This document shows positions 39,608-51,500 of a DNA stretch of 64,000 nucleotides, piece after piece; position 1 is the stretch's first letter; the number at the start of each line of letters is the position of its first letter. The position numbers and the translations under genes were made by a program. The notes below the pieces were generated by a model, which had not been told where the DNA came from, made no database searches, and saw nothing but the letters and a program-made list of their open reading frames with translations. This stretch comes from Rebecca billardiae RCC1528 (Eukaryota > Haptophyta), in NCBI GenBank assembly GCA_965240325.2, contig OZ251240.1:558001-622000 (forward strand), in the 5' to 3' direction.

Positions 39608-42600
39608 GCGCAGCCGCCTGAGCCGCTGCAGCAGCAGCCCTCGTCGCCCGCTGCCGCCGCGGGCGCCGCCGCGCTGCCGAGCACCTTACGCACCGCGCGG
39701 GGCGAGGAGGGCAGCGCGGCGGCCGATGCTCGCGCGGCGGGCGGGCGCGCGGCGAGAGGGGCCGCGCACGACGAGCCCGCGCCGCTGGGCTCGGCGCCTG
39801 GCGCGCCGGGCGCGCACGGCCGCGCCGCCGCTCTGCGCGCGACCGACGGTGAGGGCGCGCGCGCGCATGAGCCGGGAGCGCGCTCGCAGCAGCCGGCTGC
39901 GCCTGCGCCGAGTGGCGGTGGCGAGCAGGCCGGGGGCGCAGAGGGCGCCGCGTCGGCGCAGCTGCGGCCGGGTGGCAGCGGCGAGCGCGGCGCGCGGCGC
40001 AGCGCGCACATGGCCGAGTTTGACGAGGCCTCTGCGCTCGAGGCGGCGCGCGCCGTGCTCAGAGCGCAGAGGCGCGAGAGTATCGCCGCGCAGGAGGAGG
40101 CGGCGGCGGCGGCGGCGGCGGTCGCGGCGGTGGACGGGGAGGCGGACGGGGAGGGCGATCGCGCTGCCGACGGCGTGCGCGGCGCGGAGGGCGGTGCGCT
40201 GGGCGCGGCGGCAGGGCTGCCGCACGGCGACGACGACGCCCGCTCAGCCGGCGGCGCGGGTGAAGGAGCTTCAGCTGCGGCCGTCAGACAGTCCTCGCCG
40301 CAGTCACCCTCGCAGCCGTCGCCCTCGGCGCAGCACGCGGACGAAGGGGCGTCGCGCCGCGCCACGCCGGGTGACGGGCCTGCGGGCGGAGGCTTGCAGC
40401 TCGGCGGCGCCGACGGCGTCGGAGGCGGCGGCGGCGGCGGCGGCGCGGAGCTTGTTGGCACGGACGGGAGTGGTGGCGGCGCGGACGCAGAGGGCGGGGA
40501 CGGTCGCGCCGGGCTCGGCGGCAGCGCGGCTGGCAGCGTCGGCGGCAGCGACGGGAGCGTTGGCGGTGGCGCTGGCGGCGCGGCTGCCGACGAGGGCAGC
40601 GGCAGCACTGCCAGCCTCGGCGGCGGCGGCGCAGCCGGCGGCGGCACCCAGGGCCCCGCCGCCACCGCCGCCGCCGCCGCAGCGGACGGGCGGGATGGCG
40701 GCGGCGACGGCGGCGGAGCGGGCGCACTGGCCGCGGCTGCCCTGCGCCCCTCGCCGCGCGAGACTGACCCGCGCCGCCCCGCCGCCGCCGAGCCCGGCGC
40801 GGGCGGCGGGTCGGACGCGCTGGCGCGCGCAGCGCTCGCGCAGCTGCGGCCTCGGCGGCTCAGCGAGGGCGGGGCGGAGGCGGAGGCGGGCGGGGCGCGG
40901 GGCGCGGGCGGCGCGGGCGGCGGCGGTGGCGCAGGCGGCGGCGGGAGCGACGGCGCGGCCGCGCGCGCGGGGGGCGAGCCCGCCGCCGCCTCGGTGCCAG
41001 CGCGCGCGCCCTCGGCCGCCGCGCCGCCGCCCGACTCCCCCGAGGCTGTGTGCGCGCGCGCGGAGGCGGCCCGCCACGCAGAGGCGGCGGCACGGCGCAG
41101 CACGGCGGGCGCGGGCGGCGGCGATGCGCCGGGCGGCGCGGCGTGGCGGCTGCCGCCGTCAGACAAGGAGGCGGCCGCCGTCGCCGCGCGCGCCGAGGCG
41201 GCCGCGCTCGCGCAGGCTGCTGTCGAGCGCCGCCACCGCGCGTCGACGGGCACCCCGGCGGCGGCGGCGGCGGCGGCGGTGGCGGGGGCACCAGCCTTGG
41301 GCCGACATGAGCTCGCGGCGGGCGCGCCCGCGGGCGCGGGCGGGCGCGGCGGTGCTGAGGGTGTGCAGGCGCAGCACGGCGCGGCCGGCGCGGCTTTGGG
41401 GCGTGCGGCCGGCGGCGGCGGCGGCGGCGGCGCTGCCCAGGCGCCGCCGAGCGCCGCCGCCGCCGCGAGCGCCGCCGCAGCCGCCACCCCCGCAGGCGGC
41501 GGCGCCGACGCGTTGGCCGCACCGGCGCCGCAACCGAGCGACGCCGCTCAGAACTCGGCGGCGGCGGAGAGCGCTGGCGACGGCGGGGCCTCAGAGCTGG
41601 GGCCAGGCGGCGCCCTGCCGAGTGCGGACGCGGCGGGCGGGAGCGGCGCGCCGGGCGCGGCACCGCCGGGCGGCCACAGCGGTGCGGTGCGTGCAAGCAC
41701 TCCGGAGGGCGGCGCCTCCGCAGCAGCGGGCGCGGGCAAGGGTCATGCCGGCGGCGCGGCGCCGGACGACGGCGCTGGCACCGCCGCTGCCGACGCCGAG
41801 GGCGGCGCGGCGGCGGCCCTCGCGGCGGAGCGCGCTGCCGCCGGCGGCGCGGCCTTGCCTGCCGCCAGCGGCGCGGGTGCGGACGGTAGCGGCGTTGGGA
41901 CCGCGGCCAGTCAGGCCGCCGAGGGTGGCGCCAGCCCCGCAGACGGCGGCGCGGGTCCGGGCGGCGGCGGCGGCGCCGGCGGCGGCCTCGCAGCGGGCGG
42001 CAGCGGCGCGCCGGGCGTCGGCGGCGTCGGCGGCGAGCGCGGGCCGCCATCTGCCCGCAGCTCACGTGCTGGCAGCAGCAGCAGCAGCGGTGGGGGTGGT
42101 GGTGGTGGACGCTCCAGTGGAGACGGCGCAGGCAGCGGCTCTGAGCACGCTCGCGGCGTGCGCGGCGAGGCGGCGGGCTCGGCGGCGGCGGGTGGCGGCG
42201 CGGGGGGTTGCGCCGAGTCAGCCGCCGCCGCCGCCGCCGCGACTTGCGCCGCGGCCGCCGCCACTCCCGCCAGCACCGCCGCCGCGACACCGCAACCGCC
42301 CACGTGCGGCGCGGCCGGCGTGTCGGCTGACAGCTCGGCGGCGGCGGCGGGCGTCACCCCGCCCCCACCGCCCAGCAGTGCGGCGGTCGGCGGCGGCGCT
42401 GACGGCGGCGGGGGGGGGCTCGCCGCCCGTGCCGAGGCCGCACCCATCGGCGCGGCCCGCCCTCCGGCCACGCTCGGCGCCGGGGCCGCGGCCGGCCGCG
42501 CGTGCTCGGACGCAGCCGCGCCCCTGAGCGCGCCGCCCGGCTGTGCCGGTGCGGCCGCGCCGAGTGAGGGCGAGGGTGGCGGAGGGCGCGGCCGGCCGGC

Positions 42601-44541
42601 TGTCCAGTCGGCCGCGCCGCCCGCCGCCGCGGCGGGCGGTGCACACGGCGGCGGCGCCGTCTCGGCGGTGTCGGAGGGCGCGCCGACGCCCGCGCCCGCA
42701 CCGCCCGCGCCGCCGAGCGCGCCGCGACCGGCCGCCGCGGCCGCGAGCGCGGCGGCGGACGCCGCCGTGCCGATGGCAGAGCGCGCGCGGCCCGCGCCCG
42801 AGCCGGCGCCCGCGCCCGCCCTCGTGCCCTACACTCGCGTGCCGAGTGCTGCCACGCCCGGCGGCGGCGTGGGCGCCGGCGGCGGCGCGGGCGCGGCCGA
42901 GGGCGGCGCAGCGGAGCCTACGCCGAGCCCCGCGCCGCCCAGCGCGGCCGCAGCCACGCCGCAGCCGAGCGCGGCAGCAGGCGACGCCGCCGGCGGCGCG
43001 GGCGCTGCCGGCGCGCCCGGCGGCGATGCGTTGGCGGGCGGTGGCGCTGCGAGCGGAGGGGCGGACGGCGGCGGCGGCGGCGGCGCCGAGGCTGCTGACG
43101 CGGGCGCCGACGCCGCGATGGCGGAGGCGGAGGCGGAGGCGCACGCCAAGCGCTCGCGCCGCCGCTCGCACACGCACCGATCCCGGCGCGCGAGTGCGGA
43201 CGAAGGAGCGGAGGGTGAGGGTGAGGGTGAGGAGGCGGAGGGGGGAGGGCGCGCGCGCACCGCGCCGCGCGGGCCGGGCGCCGGGCCGGACGGCGGCGGC
43301 GCGGATGGCGCGCTCGCGGCCGGTATGCCGCCGCAGGCTGCGGGCGCAGCGGGCGCGGCCGAGCCTGGCGTGAGCCTCGAGCCTGCCTCCGCGCTGCGAG
43401 GCGCGGAGGCGGAGGGCGGCGCGGCGCGGGGCGCGCACGCGGCGGATGAGCGCTCGCAAGACGGGAGCGCGCACGCGGCCGGCCGCGCCTCGGCGTCTTA
43501 CCCAGCTGAGTACGTGGCACCGGCGGAGTTCCCCGCGGAGTACCCGGCCCACGCCGAGGACCCAGCCGGGTACACCGCCCCGGCGGAGTACCCGGCTGAG
43601 TACCTCGCCGAGCTGCCCGCCGAGGCCGCCGCCGCCGCCGAGCAGGACGCGCGAGCGGCCGCGGACGGCGCGGATGACGCGCGCGCGCGCGCGGCCGCGG
43701 AGCGCGATGCGGGCTCGGCGGCTGGTGGCGGCGCGGCGGCGCAGGCCGGCGCGGCGCCGATGGAGGTGGACGCGCCCGCGCCCGCCGCCGCAGCCTCGCA
43801 CCCGCCGCCAACCGCCGCGGACGGCGCCGCCGCGCACGCGGCCGCCCCGATGGATGTGGACGTCGGCGGCGCGGACGCGGCGGCGGCGGCGCGCGACGAC
43901 GGCGGCGGCGCGGGCGGCGCCGAGGCGATGGGTGCCGATGGCGGCGGCGCGGCGGGCGGGGCGGAGGCCGTGGCTGCGGCGCGCGAGGCGGCCGACGCCG
44001 CCGCGGCCACGCTCAGCACCGAGCTCGCCTCGGCCGCCGTCGGCGCGGGCGAGGGCGGCGAGCACGCGCGCTCAGGCTCCTCCGCTGGCGGCAGTGCGCA
44101 CGGCGGCAGCGCGCACGGGAGCGTGCCGCCCTCGCCCGCGCCGCACGCGCTCGCGGGTGTGGTGTACCTGCCCGAGGGCACCGTCGCGCCCGGGCTGCGG
44201 CCGGGGCTCCCGCCGAGCGCGAGCGCCGCCGCCGCCTCGGCCGCGCCCATCCCGCCGCAGATCGCCATCACCGCCGACCCCTCCGCCCTCGCTGACTCAT
44301 CAGCAGAGGACAGCGGCGCGGCGGAGGCGGAGGCGGCGGCGGAGGGCGGCGGCGGCGGCTTCGGAGCGCCGGGCGGCGCTGCCGGCGGCGGCGGCGGCGG
44401 GGCGGCGGCGGGAGCGGGCGGCGGGGCGGGCGCGCGCGGCTCGGCGGCCGCGGTGTGCGCGGACGGCTACTCCGCCGCGTCCACCGCGGCGCTGGCGGCG
44501 GCAGGCCTCGAACCTCCGCTCGCCAGCCAGGGGGTTCGCAC

Positions 44542-44580
<39 letters not shown>

Positions 44581-45099
44581 GCAGCTGCAGCTGCCGGGCG
44601 TGGGCGGCGGCGGGGGCGGTGGGGGCGTGGGCGTCGCGCCGGGGTCGGGCGGCGGCTGCGCCGCGGGCGGCGCCGCCTCGCACTCGATGCAGGCGCAGCT
44701 CGTCAGCGTGAGCGGCGACGACGACGACTCGACGCGCCGCTCCAAGCGCGGCCGCACCGCCGGCCGCGCGGAGTGCTCACCCGCGCCGAGCGAGCGCTCT
44801 GCCGAGTCCGGCTCCTCGTCCGGCGGGTACTCGTCTGACGAGACCTCGTCGGAGGACGCGCGCGCGGGGCGCGGCGCGCGCACGCGCAACGTGCGCCAGT
44901 CCCTCGGCCCCGCCGCCGTCGTCGAGGAGCTCCTCAGTGCGACGGGCGCCGCCGCCGCCTCGTCCTCCAGCTCGGCGTGCGGCGGCGCGTGCGCGGCGGC
45001 TGCCGTGAGCGTGTGCACTTCCGAGTGCGGCTGCGGCAGCCCCGGGGCGCGTGGCAGCTCGCCGGGGCGCGGCGTGGGGATGGGCACCGGCATGCCGCC

Positions 45100-45143
<44 letters not shown>

Positions 45144-45205
45144 GCAGCCCGCAGGCCACGTCACCCGGCACGCCCAAGAGGCCGCAGGACGCGGCGGCGC
45201 CGCCC

Positions 45206-45260
<55 letters not shown>

Positions 45261-47859
45261 GCGCCAAGGGCAAGCTGGCGCCGCCGCTCGCGCCGAGCTC
45301 GCCGAGCTCGCCCGGCCCGCCCGGCGCGCCGCCCTTCGCCCTCTCCACGCGCGGCAAGCTCAAGCCCTTCCACTGGCGCAAGATGGGCGGCGCGGCCGAC
45401 CTGCGCGGCACCGTGTGGGACGAGGTTGGCGGTTACGACGTGAACGACCTGCTGCCCAACATCTCGCGGCTGTCGGAGGGGCTGGAGAGCCTGTTCACCG
45501 CGAGCGAGGCGAAGCCGATGCGCGCGCGCAACGCCTCCTCCGCCGGGCGGCGCACCACCGGCCCCGTCGTCCTCGAGATGCAGCGCGCGCACGCCGTCTC
45601 GATCGGCATCGCCAACGTGAAGGTGCGCGCGCCCTCCGTCGTGAGGGCGCTCGCGCGGCTCGACGCGCGCGCGCTCTCGCTCGAGCAGCTCGAGGCGCTG
45701 CTCGGCGTGATCCCGACGGACGACGAGCTGAAGAAGCTGCGCCGGTACGTCGGCGCGCACGCCGACGACCCCACCGTCCTCTCGCCGCCCGAGCAGTACC
45801 TGCTCCAGCTCGGCGCCGCGCCCAAGGCGCTGCGGTGCGTGCACGTGTGCATCACATTCCACTCGTTCCAGTCGGACGCGGAGCGCGCGCGCCACGCGGC
45901 CACGCTCGTGCAGAGCGCGTGCAACGAGCTGATGCACTCGCACAAGTACGGCGCGCCGCGCGCGCCGAGCGCGCGCGCAGCGCAGCGGGCCGAGCGCGCC
46001 GCGCGCCCCTCGGCGCGCTCAAATTAGCCTGCCCCTCCCCCCCGCGCCCGCGCCCGCGCCGCTCTGCGCTTCTGTGTGTGTGTTTGTGTTTGCGCGCGCT
46101 CACTCAGGCTGAGCAAGCTGCTCGGCCTCATCCTCGCGGTGGGCAACACGATGAACGCCGGCACCGCGTACGGCGGCGCGCGCGGCTTCTTCCTCGACTC
46201 GCTGCTGCGCATGGCGTCGGTCAAGGCGACTGGCACCGGTGCGGCGCGGCGCGCGGCGCGCGGCGCGCGGCGCCGGCAGCGCAGCGCGCGCCGGCCGGCC
46301 GCGCACGTGCCCACCGCCGGCCCCGCCTCACGCGCGCGCGCCCGGCCGCTCGCCGCGCGCCGCGCCCTTCGCCCGCAGACAAGCGCAACCTCTCCCTGCT
46401 GCACCTGACCGTGATGGCGCTGCTGGACGAGGACCGCGCCGCGCTCGATCTGCCGGAGGAGCTGCCCTCGCTGCCCAAGGCCGCGCTGATTGAGTACGAC
46501 CTGCAGGTGGGGAAGGCACTGTCTGAGCTGCGCGCGCAGCTGCGGCGCGTGGAGGGGTGCGTGCCGCCGATCGTGCCGCCGCAGTTCGAGGGGCGCTACC
46601 CGTACCTGCACGACGTCGACGTGACGCAGGCGCGCATCGCGGTGCGCACCACCTACGCCGCGACTGTCTTCATCGCGGTCGTGGAGCAATCCGCAGCGAC
46701 CGCGCCCGGCGGCGCGGCGGCGGCGGGCGGCGGCGCGAGCGGCGGCGGCGGCGGCGGCGGCGCGGGCCGGCTGCGCCGGCCGAGCCGGCCGAGCCGGGGC
46801 GGCGGCACGTCGGCCGACTCGGGCAGCTCGCGCGCGGGCAGCCCGACGCCGGGCGGCGGCGGCGGCGGCCTGAGCTCAGCGTCGGAGAGCGCCGCCGCGC
46901 CCCAGCACGCGGCCGCGGCCGCGCACGCGCCACACGGCCGGCGGCCGCGCGAGCTGTCGGCGGAGGACGTGCGCGACGGCAGCCTGCCGCCGCAGTACGG
47001 CGCGGTGGTCGCGCACGTCGAGATGCCCGTGCACGCGGGGCACACGTACCTGCTCGACGTGTGCGGCCTCGCCCCGCGCAAGAAGTACGCCGCGTACCTC
47101 TGCCTCGAGGACACGTTCGAGACGTGGGCGCCCGACGAGCTGCCGGTCGGGCTCTCGCTGCACGCCAAGCCGGTGCGCTTCATCACGCTGCCGGCGGGCG
47201 GCGGCGGCGCGCTCGACGGCGGCGGCGCGCGCATCGACGAGGAGGAGCTCACCGCGCTGCGCGCGGGCGACGCCGAGCACGGCGCGGACGACGACGACGA
47301 CGCGGCCGCGCTGCTCGAGCGGCGCAGGCCGGGCGGCGTGAGTGACGACTTCTCGCGCCAGCTCGAGCAGCTGCTGGGGCGCGCCGAGGGCGCGCGCGGC
47401 GCGGCGCCGCCGAGGCCGGCGGCGGTGCGCCGCGCGAGCACCGCCACGCTCGACACGGGCGGCGGCCACGCGCAGCCGCCGCCCGGCGGGCTCTCGCGCA
47501 CGCTCTCGCGCGACGAGCTGCAGCTGCCGCCGCCCGACGGGCTGCCGGAGAAGCACGTCGACGAGGACCCGGACGAGAAGCAGGCGCGCGAGCACGTCTT
47601 CGCCTTCCTCCGGCTCGCGCGGCCGACCGTCGCGGCGCTCGACGCGCTCGAGGGCGAGGTGCGCGACACGCTGCTCGAGCTGGGGCGCTACTTTGGCGAG
47701 CCCAAGTCGAAGGCGACCGAGGTGCTCGCGATGCTCGTCACGCTCAAGGACTTTGTGACCGAGTTCAAGAAGGTGAAGAAGGAGGTGGTCGAGCAGCGCA
47801 AGGTGCAGGAGCGCAAGGAGGCGCTCGCCGCCGTGCCCAGGCGGCGCACCTTCACCTAG
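36869..47859 (+). CDS. Giant formin (FH1-FH2) with Fn3-like insertion
   Basis: Exons 36869-45945, 46108-46238 and 46379-47859 give 3562 residues. The introns are 162 and 140 nt. The joins restore SHKLSKLLGLIL and KATGTDKRNLSLLHLTV, both core FH2 helices. Formins nucleate and elongate unbranched actin filaments. Residues about 1-2740 are Ala/Gly/Ser/Pro-rich and of low complexity, with repeated short units such as KPRAxxxPTDG and PAEYPAEY. Two polyproline runs at 45091-45140 and 45209-45260 form FH1, which binds profilin. FH2 starts near residue 2828 with GKLKPFHWRKM. Inside FH2, a segment at about 46558-47340 (residues 3130-3391) carries TYLLDVCGLAPRKKYAAYL, typical of an Fn3-like strand pair. 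FH2 then resumes with HVFAFLRLARPT and ends at the stop. No GBD/DID or DAD is seen. Start choice is uncertain; the frame is open to 36647. Confidence 0.85.
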
Positions 47860-49308
47860 GGCGAGGGCCACTCCATGATCACGCTTGCGCTCGCCGGGCC
47901 GCGTCAGCTGACAGCTTGCAGCGTGCCGACTCAGGCGCGCGCGCGCGGCACATATGGCTGCTGCGAATATAAGTGGTGTTATTGGTACAATAACTGAGTG
48001 TGTACGAGCTGCATGACGGAGGGGCTCGCTGTGAGGCCTCTGCACTCCTGACTCCACTTACCTGTTTCGTCGCAGCCGCCCTCGCAGAATTTACACGGCG
48101 GGACTCTTCTGCGGGTACGCCCGCGCGGCCCGCGGGTGCACGAGCAAAGTGGCAAGTGCCCCGAGTGCCAGAGCGGCGGACGAACCACGATGTGTCATCG
48201 ACGACATATATACTGCTGCTCGGGACAACACGTATGGTGCGGATGCTACTAGGGACAACAGTAAGGTTCAACGTTCAAGCCATCATGTGAGACACTGTGT
48301 CCTCAGCGGAGATTCCCAGTGCTGGGCGTGCTGGCTACCGGGCCGGCACGCAGCCTGGCAGGGCCTCCTTCACACCAGCATATATGTGATGGGGTTATTG
48401 GCGGTACTTAATAACTGATTGTCTATACATATCGCGCGCGCGCCGCCGCGCGCCCGATAGACAATCCCGCCGCGCGCCCGATATAGACAACCCGATCCTC
48501 GGCACGCGCCGGTACCCGCCGCTCGAGCCGGCTCTGCCGCTCGCGGCCCGTCCCGGTCACGCCGCCCGTCCCGGTCACGCCGCCCGGCCCGGCACCGCCG
48601 CCTAGACTTGAGCTAGGCTCGCGTGCGGCGCAGTGCAAGTTGTGACGCGTGCAGCAAAGGTGGTCATGCGGCGCGCATCAGAGCCAGACCGCGAGCGGCG
48701 AAGTCGACTCGAGCAGCGGGCGCGAGCCATGGGTGGCGGCGCCGGGCCTGGCGGCGTGACCGGGCAGCGGGCGGCAGAGCCGGCTCGAGCGGCGGGTGCG
48801 AGCCTTGGCGGCGGTGCCGGGTCTGACGGCGTGACCGGGCCGCGTGCGGCAGAGCCGGCTCGAACGGCGGGTGCGAGCCTTGGCGGCGGTGCCGGGCCGG
48901 GCGTGGCGGCGTGACCGGGCCGCGAGCGGCAAAGCCGGCGCGAACAGCGGCGGGCGAACCGGGCCGTCCCGGCAGCCGTCCTCACGGACCGAACCGCGGC
49001 CTGGCCCCAGCGGACGAAACTCTGAAGGCGGCCGAGCGCCAGAACCACGATGTCGCTGCTGGCTAGAGCCTGGGCAGCGAGTATTTGACCATCGCTGCCG
49101 GCTCCGCTAGTGGTCGCGAGGTGAGGCAGGGAGCCCCGGCCGTGCGAATTACACAATGTTATTGAATCACCGCAACTCACCGCGACTGCGACGCCGACGA
49201 CATATCCAACCGCGTCGGGCCATTGCAGTACTGTTCCGCGTCCCTCACCAGCCCCGCCTCGTTCGGCGAGACGACAGCACACCGCACCGCAGGTTGGGCT
49301 CGGCCGCC
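47860..49308. other. Intergenic with GC-rich minisatellites
   Basis: About 1.45 kb with no supported gene. The part from 48430 to about 48960 consists of repeated GC-rich units in both orientations. The rest is AT-richer, unique sequence. Confidence 0.55.
48430..48960. repeat. GC-rich minisatellite in inverted halves
   Basis: Three to four units of about 66 bp lie at about 48720-48950, each with GCAGAGCCGGCTCGA, GGCGGGTGCGAGCC, TTGGCGGCGGTGCCGGG and GGCGTGACCGGGC. Their reverse complement is seen at about 48510-48600 (GCCCGTCCCGGTCACGCC twice). A separate pair of GCCGCGCGCCCGATA units lies at 48450-48490. Confidence 0.7.
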
Positions 49309-51447
49309 ATGGATATCGTGACGACCAGGGATTCAGATTCGCGCAGGCCAGGGCGCCAGGCGGCCAGCCGCGAGCGGTCCGGGCGACGGGAGCGCTCGCG
49401 CTCGGCGGCGGCGCGCGCAACTCATCACTCCACCCCCGCCCCGCCGCACATGGACAGGCGGGCCGGCTCGCGGAAGCGCGGCTCGCGCGAGCCTCCGCCG
49501 CCGCGGCGCCAACGGCAGCCGCGCGCGGCGAATCTCGCCGACCGGCGCGCCATCGTCGCCGCCCTCGCCGACCGCGTCTTCAGCGACGAGGCGCTGCTCG
49601 AGCGCATCGTCGCGCAGCTGCTCGAGTTGTACGCGTGCCCCGAGGACCCGGTCGAGCTCGACGACGTGCTGCGGCTGCGCCGCGTGAACCGCGGGTTCGC
49701 CGCGCTGAAGTGGTCGGGGCTGCTCGTCGACTACGCCGAGATCGTGCTCGACCTGCCGCACCGGCCCAAGCTGCCCTCCAAGCTCGTGCACGCGCTGATG
49801 GAGCACGAGGACAAGTGCCAGCTGCGCCGCCGGCAGCTCAAGCTCAAGTGGGCGGCGGAGCTGAAGCCCGCGGTGCGCAAGTACGAGGCGGAGGTGAACG
49901 CGTGGGTCGGCCGCCAGCAGATGCAGCTGCGCGCGCTGCGCGACGCGTGCATGCCGCTCGCCGCCGCGATCGCGCCGCTCATTGTCGACGCGCCGCCGCC
50001 GCGCAAGCGCGCGCGCCGCGGCCGCGCGCCCACGCGCCGCGGCGGCGGCGGCGCGGCGGCGGCCGGCGCGCTCGAGGCGGCCGGCGGCGCCGACGGCGGC
50101 GGGCCCTCGGACCTCGCCGCGCCCGCCGCCGCGCCGCTGCCCGCGCCGCCCGCGCCGCTCGCGCTGAGCGAGGCGGAGGAGCGCGCGTTCCGGCTGTGCG
50201 TGACGACTGCGGCCGCGTTCCGCGAGTGCTACTGCTTCGAGGAGGAGAAGCGGCGGAACCACGAGCTGGCGCACGGCGCGACGCCCGACGAGCTCGGCAT
50301 CGAGACGCGCTGCCGGCACGACGCCGCGGAGGAGGAGGACTTCTTCCGCCAGACGGCGGCGGTGCAGCACTCGGTCGAAGGGCTGGTGATCGAACAGGCT
50401 CCCGCGCTGCGCACGCTGGCCGAGCACGGGCGGTACCCGCTGTGCGCGGCGGCGCTGACCGTGCTCGCCGAGCTGCACACCGCGATGGACCTGCAGGCCA
50501 TCGGCAGCGCGCCCGAGCGCTCGCGCAGCTGCGCGCGCGACAACTACGCGTGCGCGGCCGCGTGCCTGCGCGCGGCCGCGCACCCGGCGCGCGGCACGGC
50601 TGGCGCGGCGCTCGCGCTGCTCTGCATCCAGTCGCGCGACGGGGCGCGGTGGGAGCTGGTGCACGAGGCGGTGGAGGCGCTCGAGGCCGTGCTCCTCGAC
50701 CCGTCCGCGCGCTGCGCCGAGCTCTCGCGCGCGTGCTTCGGCCTCTCCCTCGTGCTCGGCTCGATCTCGGACACGTACCACCTGGCTGACCCGATGCTGC
50801 CGCACAGCGTCGCCACGGACGCGCACTTCCTGGCGCAGCTGCGCGCGGGGCAGAGCCGGCGCGAGGCGTCGGGCGTGCTCGCGCGGCTGGGCGAGCTGCA
50901 GTCCCTCGCCACGCTCGTCCCCGCCGGCGGCGCCGCCGCCGCCTCCGAGCCGAACGCCCTCAGCGCGCCGCTCGGCCAGCAGCTCCACCTCACCGCGCCG
51001 CTCGGCAGCGTGTCGCGCCGCGCCGTGCACCAGCTCGGCCTGTACGCGGAGGACGCGCTCAAGGCGAGCGAGAGCGTGGAGGAGGACCTGCTCGACATCG
51101 AGGAGGAGCTCGCGCACGCCGGGGTCGGGCTGGGGCCGGGCGGGCTCGGCGCCGCCGACACCGACGACGACGACGACGACGACTCTGCGCTCGACCCGCC
51201 GCCCGGCGGCGGCGGCGGCGGCTTTGCGCACGGCGGCCCTTGGCTCCCGCTGGTGGCGGGCCTGCAGCCGCTCGGCCTGCCGCCGATGGTGCACTTTGGC
51301 GGCGCGATCCCGCTCCACCTGGGCAACCTGCTGCCCGGCGGGCTGGGAAACATGCTCGGGCACCACCACCTCATGCCCGTGCACGCGCCGCCTGGGCGGA
51401 TGGGCGCGTTTGGGTTCGGCCCGCCCTCGCCTGAGGACGCGGACTGA
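49309..51447 (+). CDS. Unknown protein with nuclear-type basic motif
   Basis: 712 residues, no intron. The N terminus is Arg/Ser-rich (about 1-80). A helical region (about 85-230) contains LERIVAQLLELYACPEDPVE and DDVLRLRRVNRGFAALKW, reminiscent of an F-box-like helix set but too weak to name. A basic stretch PPPRKRARRGRAPTRR (near residue 230) is a likely nuclear localisation signal. A helical central part with Cys-containing segments (about 285-500) has no recognised fold. An acidic Asp run and a Gly/His/Pro/Leu-rich tail close the protein. The ATG at 49309 sits in CCGCCATGG; the frame is open to 49156 but that extension is simple Arg-rich sequence. The stop lies inside a GACT microsatellite. 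Confidence 0.65.
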   Translation: MDIVTTRDSDSRRPGRQAASRERSGRRERSRSAAARATHHSTPAPPHMDRRAGSRKRGSREPPPPRRQRQPRAANLADRRAIVAALADRVFSDEALLERIVAQLLELYACPEDPVELDDVLRLRRVNRGFAALKWSGLLVDYAEIVLDLPHRPKLPSKLVHALMEHEDKCQLRRRQLKLKWAAELKPAVRKYEAEVNAWVGRQQMQLRALRDACMPLAAAIAPLIVDAPPPRKRARRGRAPTRRGGGGAAAAGALEAAGGADGGGPSDLAAPAAAPLPAPPAPLALSEAEERAFRLCVTTAAAFRECYCFEEEKRRNHELAHGATPDELGIETRCRHDAAEEEDFFRQTAAVQHSVEGLVIEQAPALRTLAEHGRYPLCAAALTVLAELHTAMDLQAIGSAPERSRSCARDNYACAAACLRAAAHPARGTAGAALALLCIQSRDGARWELVHEAVEALEAVLLDPSARCAELSRACFGLSLVLGSISDTYHLADPMLPHSVATDAHFLAQLRAGQSRREASGVLARLGELQSLATLVPAGGAAAASEPNALSAPLGQQLHLTAPLGSVSRRAVHQLGLYAEDALKASESVEEDLLDIEEELAHAGVGLGPGGLGAADTDDDDDDDSALDPPPGGGGGGFAHGGPWLPLVAGLQPLGLPPMVHFGGAIPLHLGNLLPGGLGNMLGHHHLMPVHAPPGRMGAFGFGPPSPEDAD

Positions 51448-51500
51448 CTGACTGACTGACTGACTGGCTGACTGACTGACTGGCTGGCTGGCTGGCTGGC
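51443..51500. repeat. GACT/GGCT tetranucleotide repeat spanning the stop codon
   Basis: A TGAC/GGCT array starts at the stop codon of the upstream gene and runs about 55 bp. A (TGAC)n tract has TGA in every frame. Confidence 0.85.

Noticed and set aside
39475-41487. Long minus-strand frames across the formin N-terminal exon
   Set aside because: Antisense shadows of an Ala/Gly/Pro repeat; no motif and no splice-consistent structure.
37599-42527. Very long open frame (over 1600 codons) in a second frame of the formin exon
   Set aside because: GC-rich repeats keep all frames open. The product is almost only Arg, Ala, Pro and Ser with no domain, whereas the chosen frame leads into FH1-FH2.
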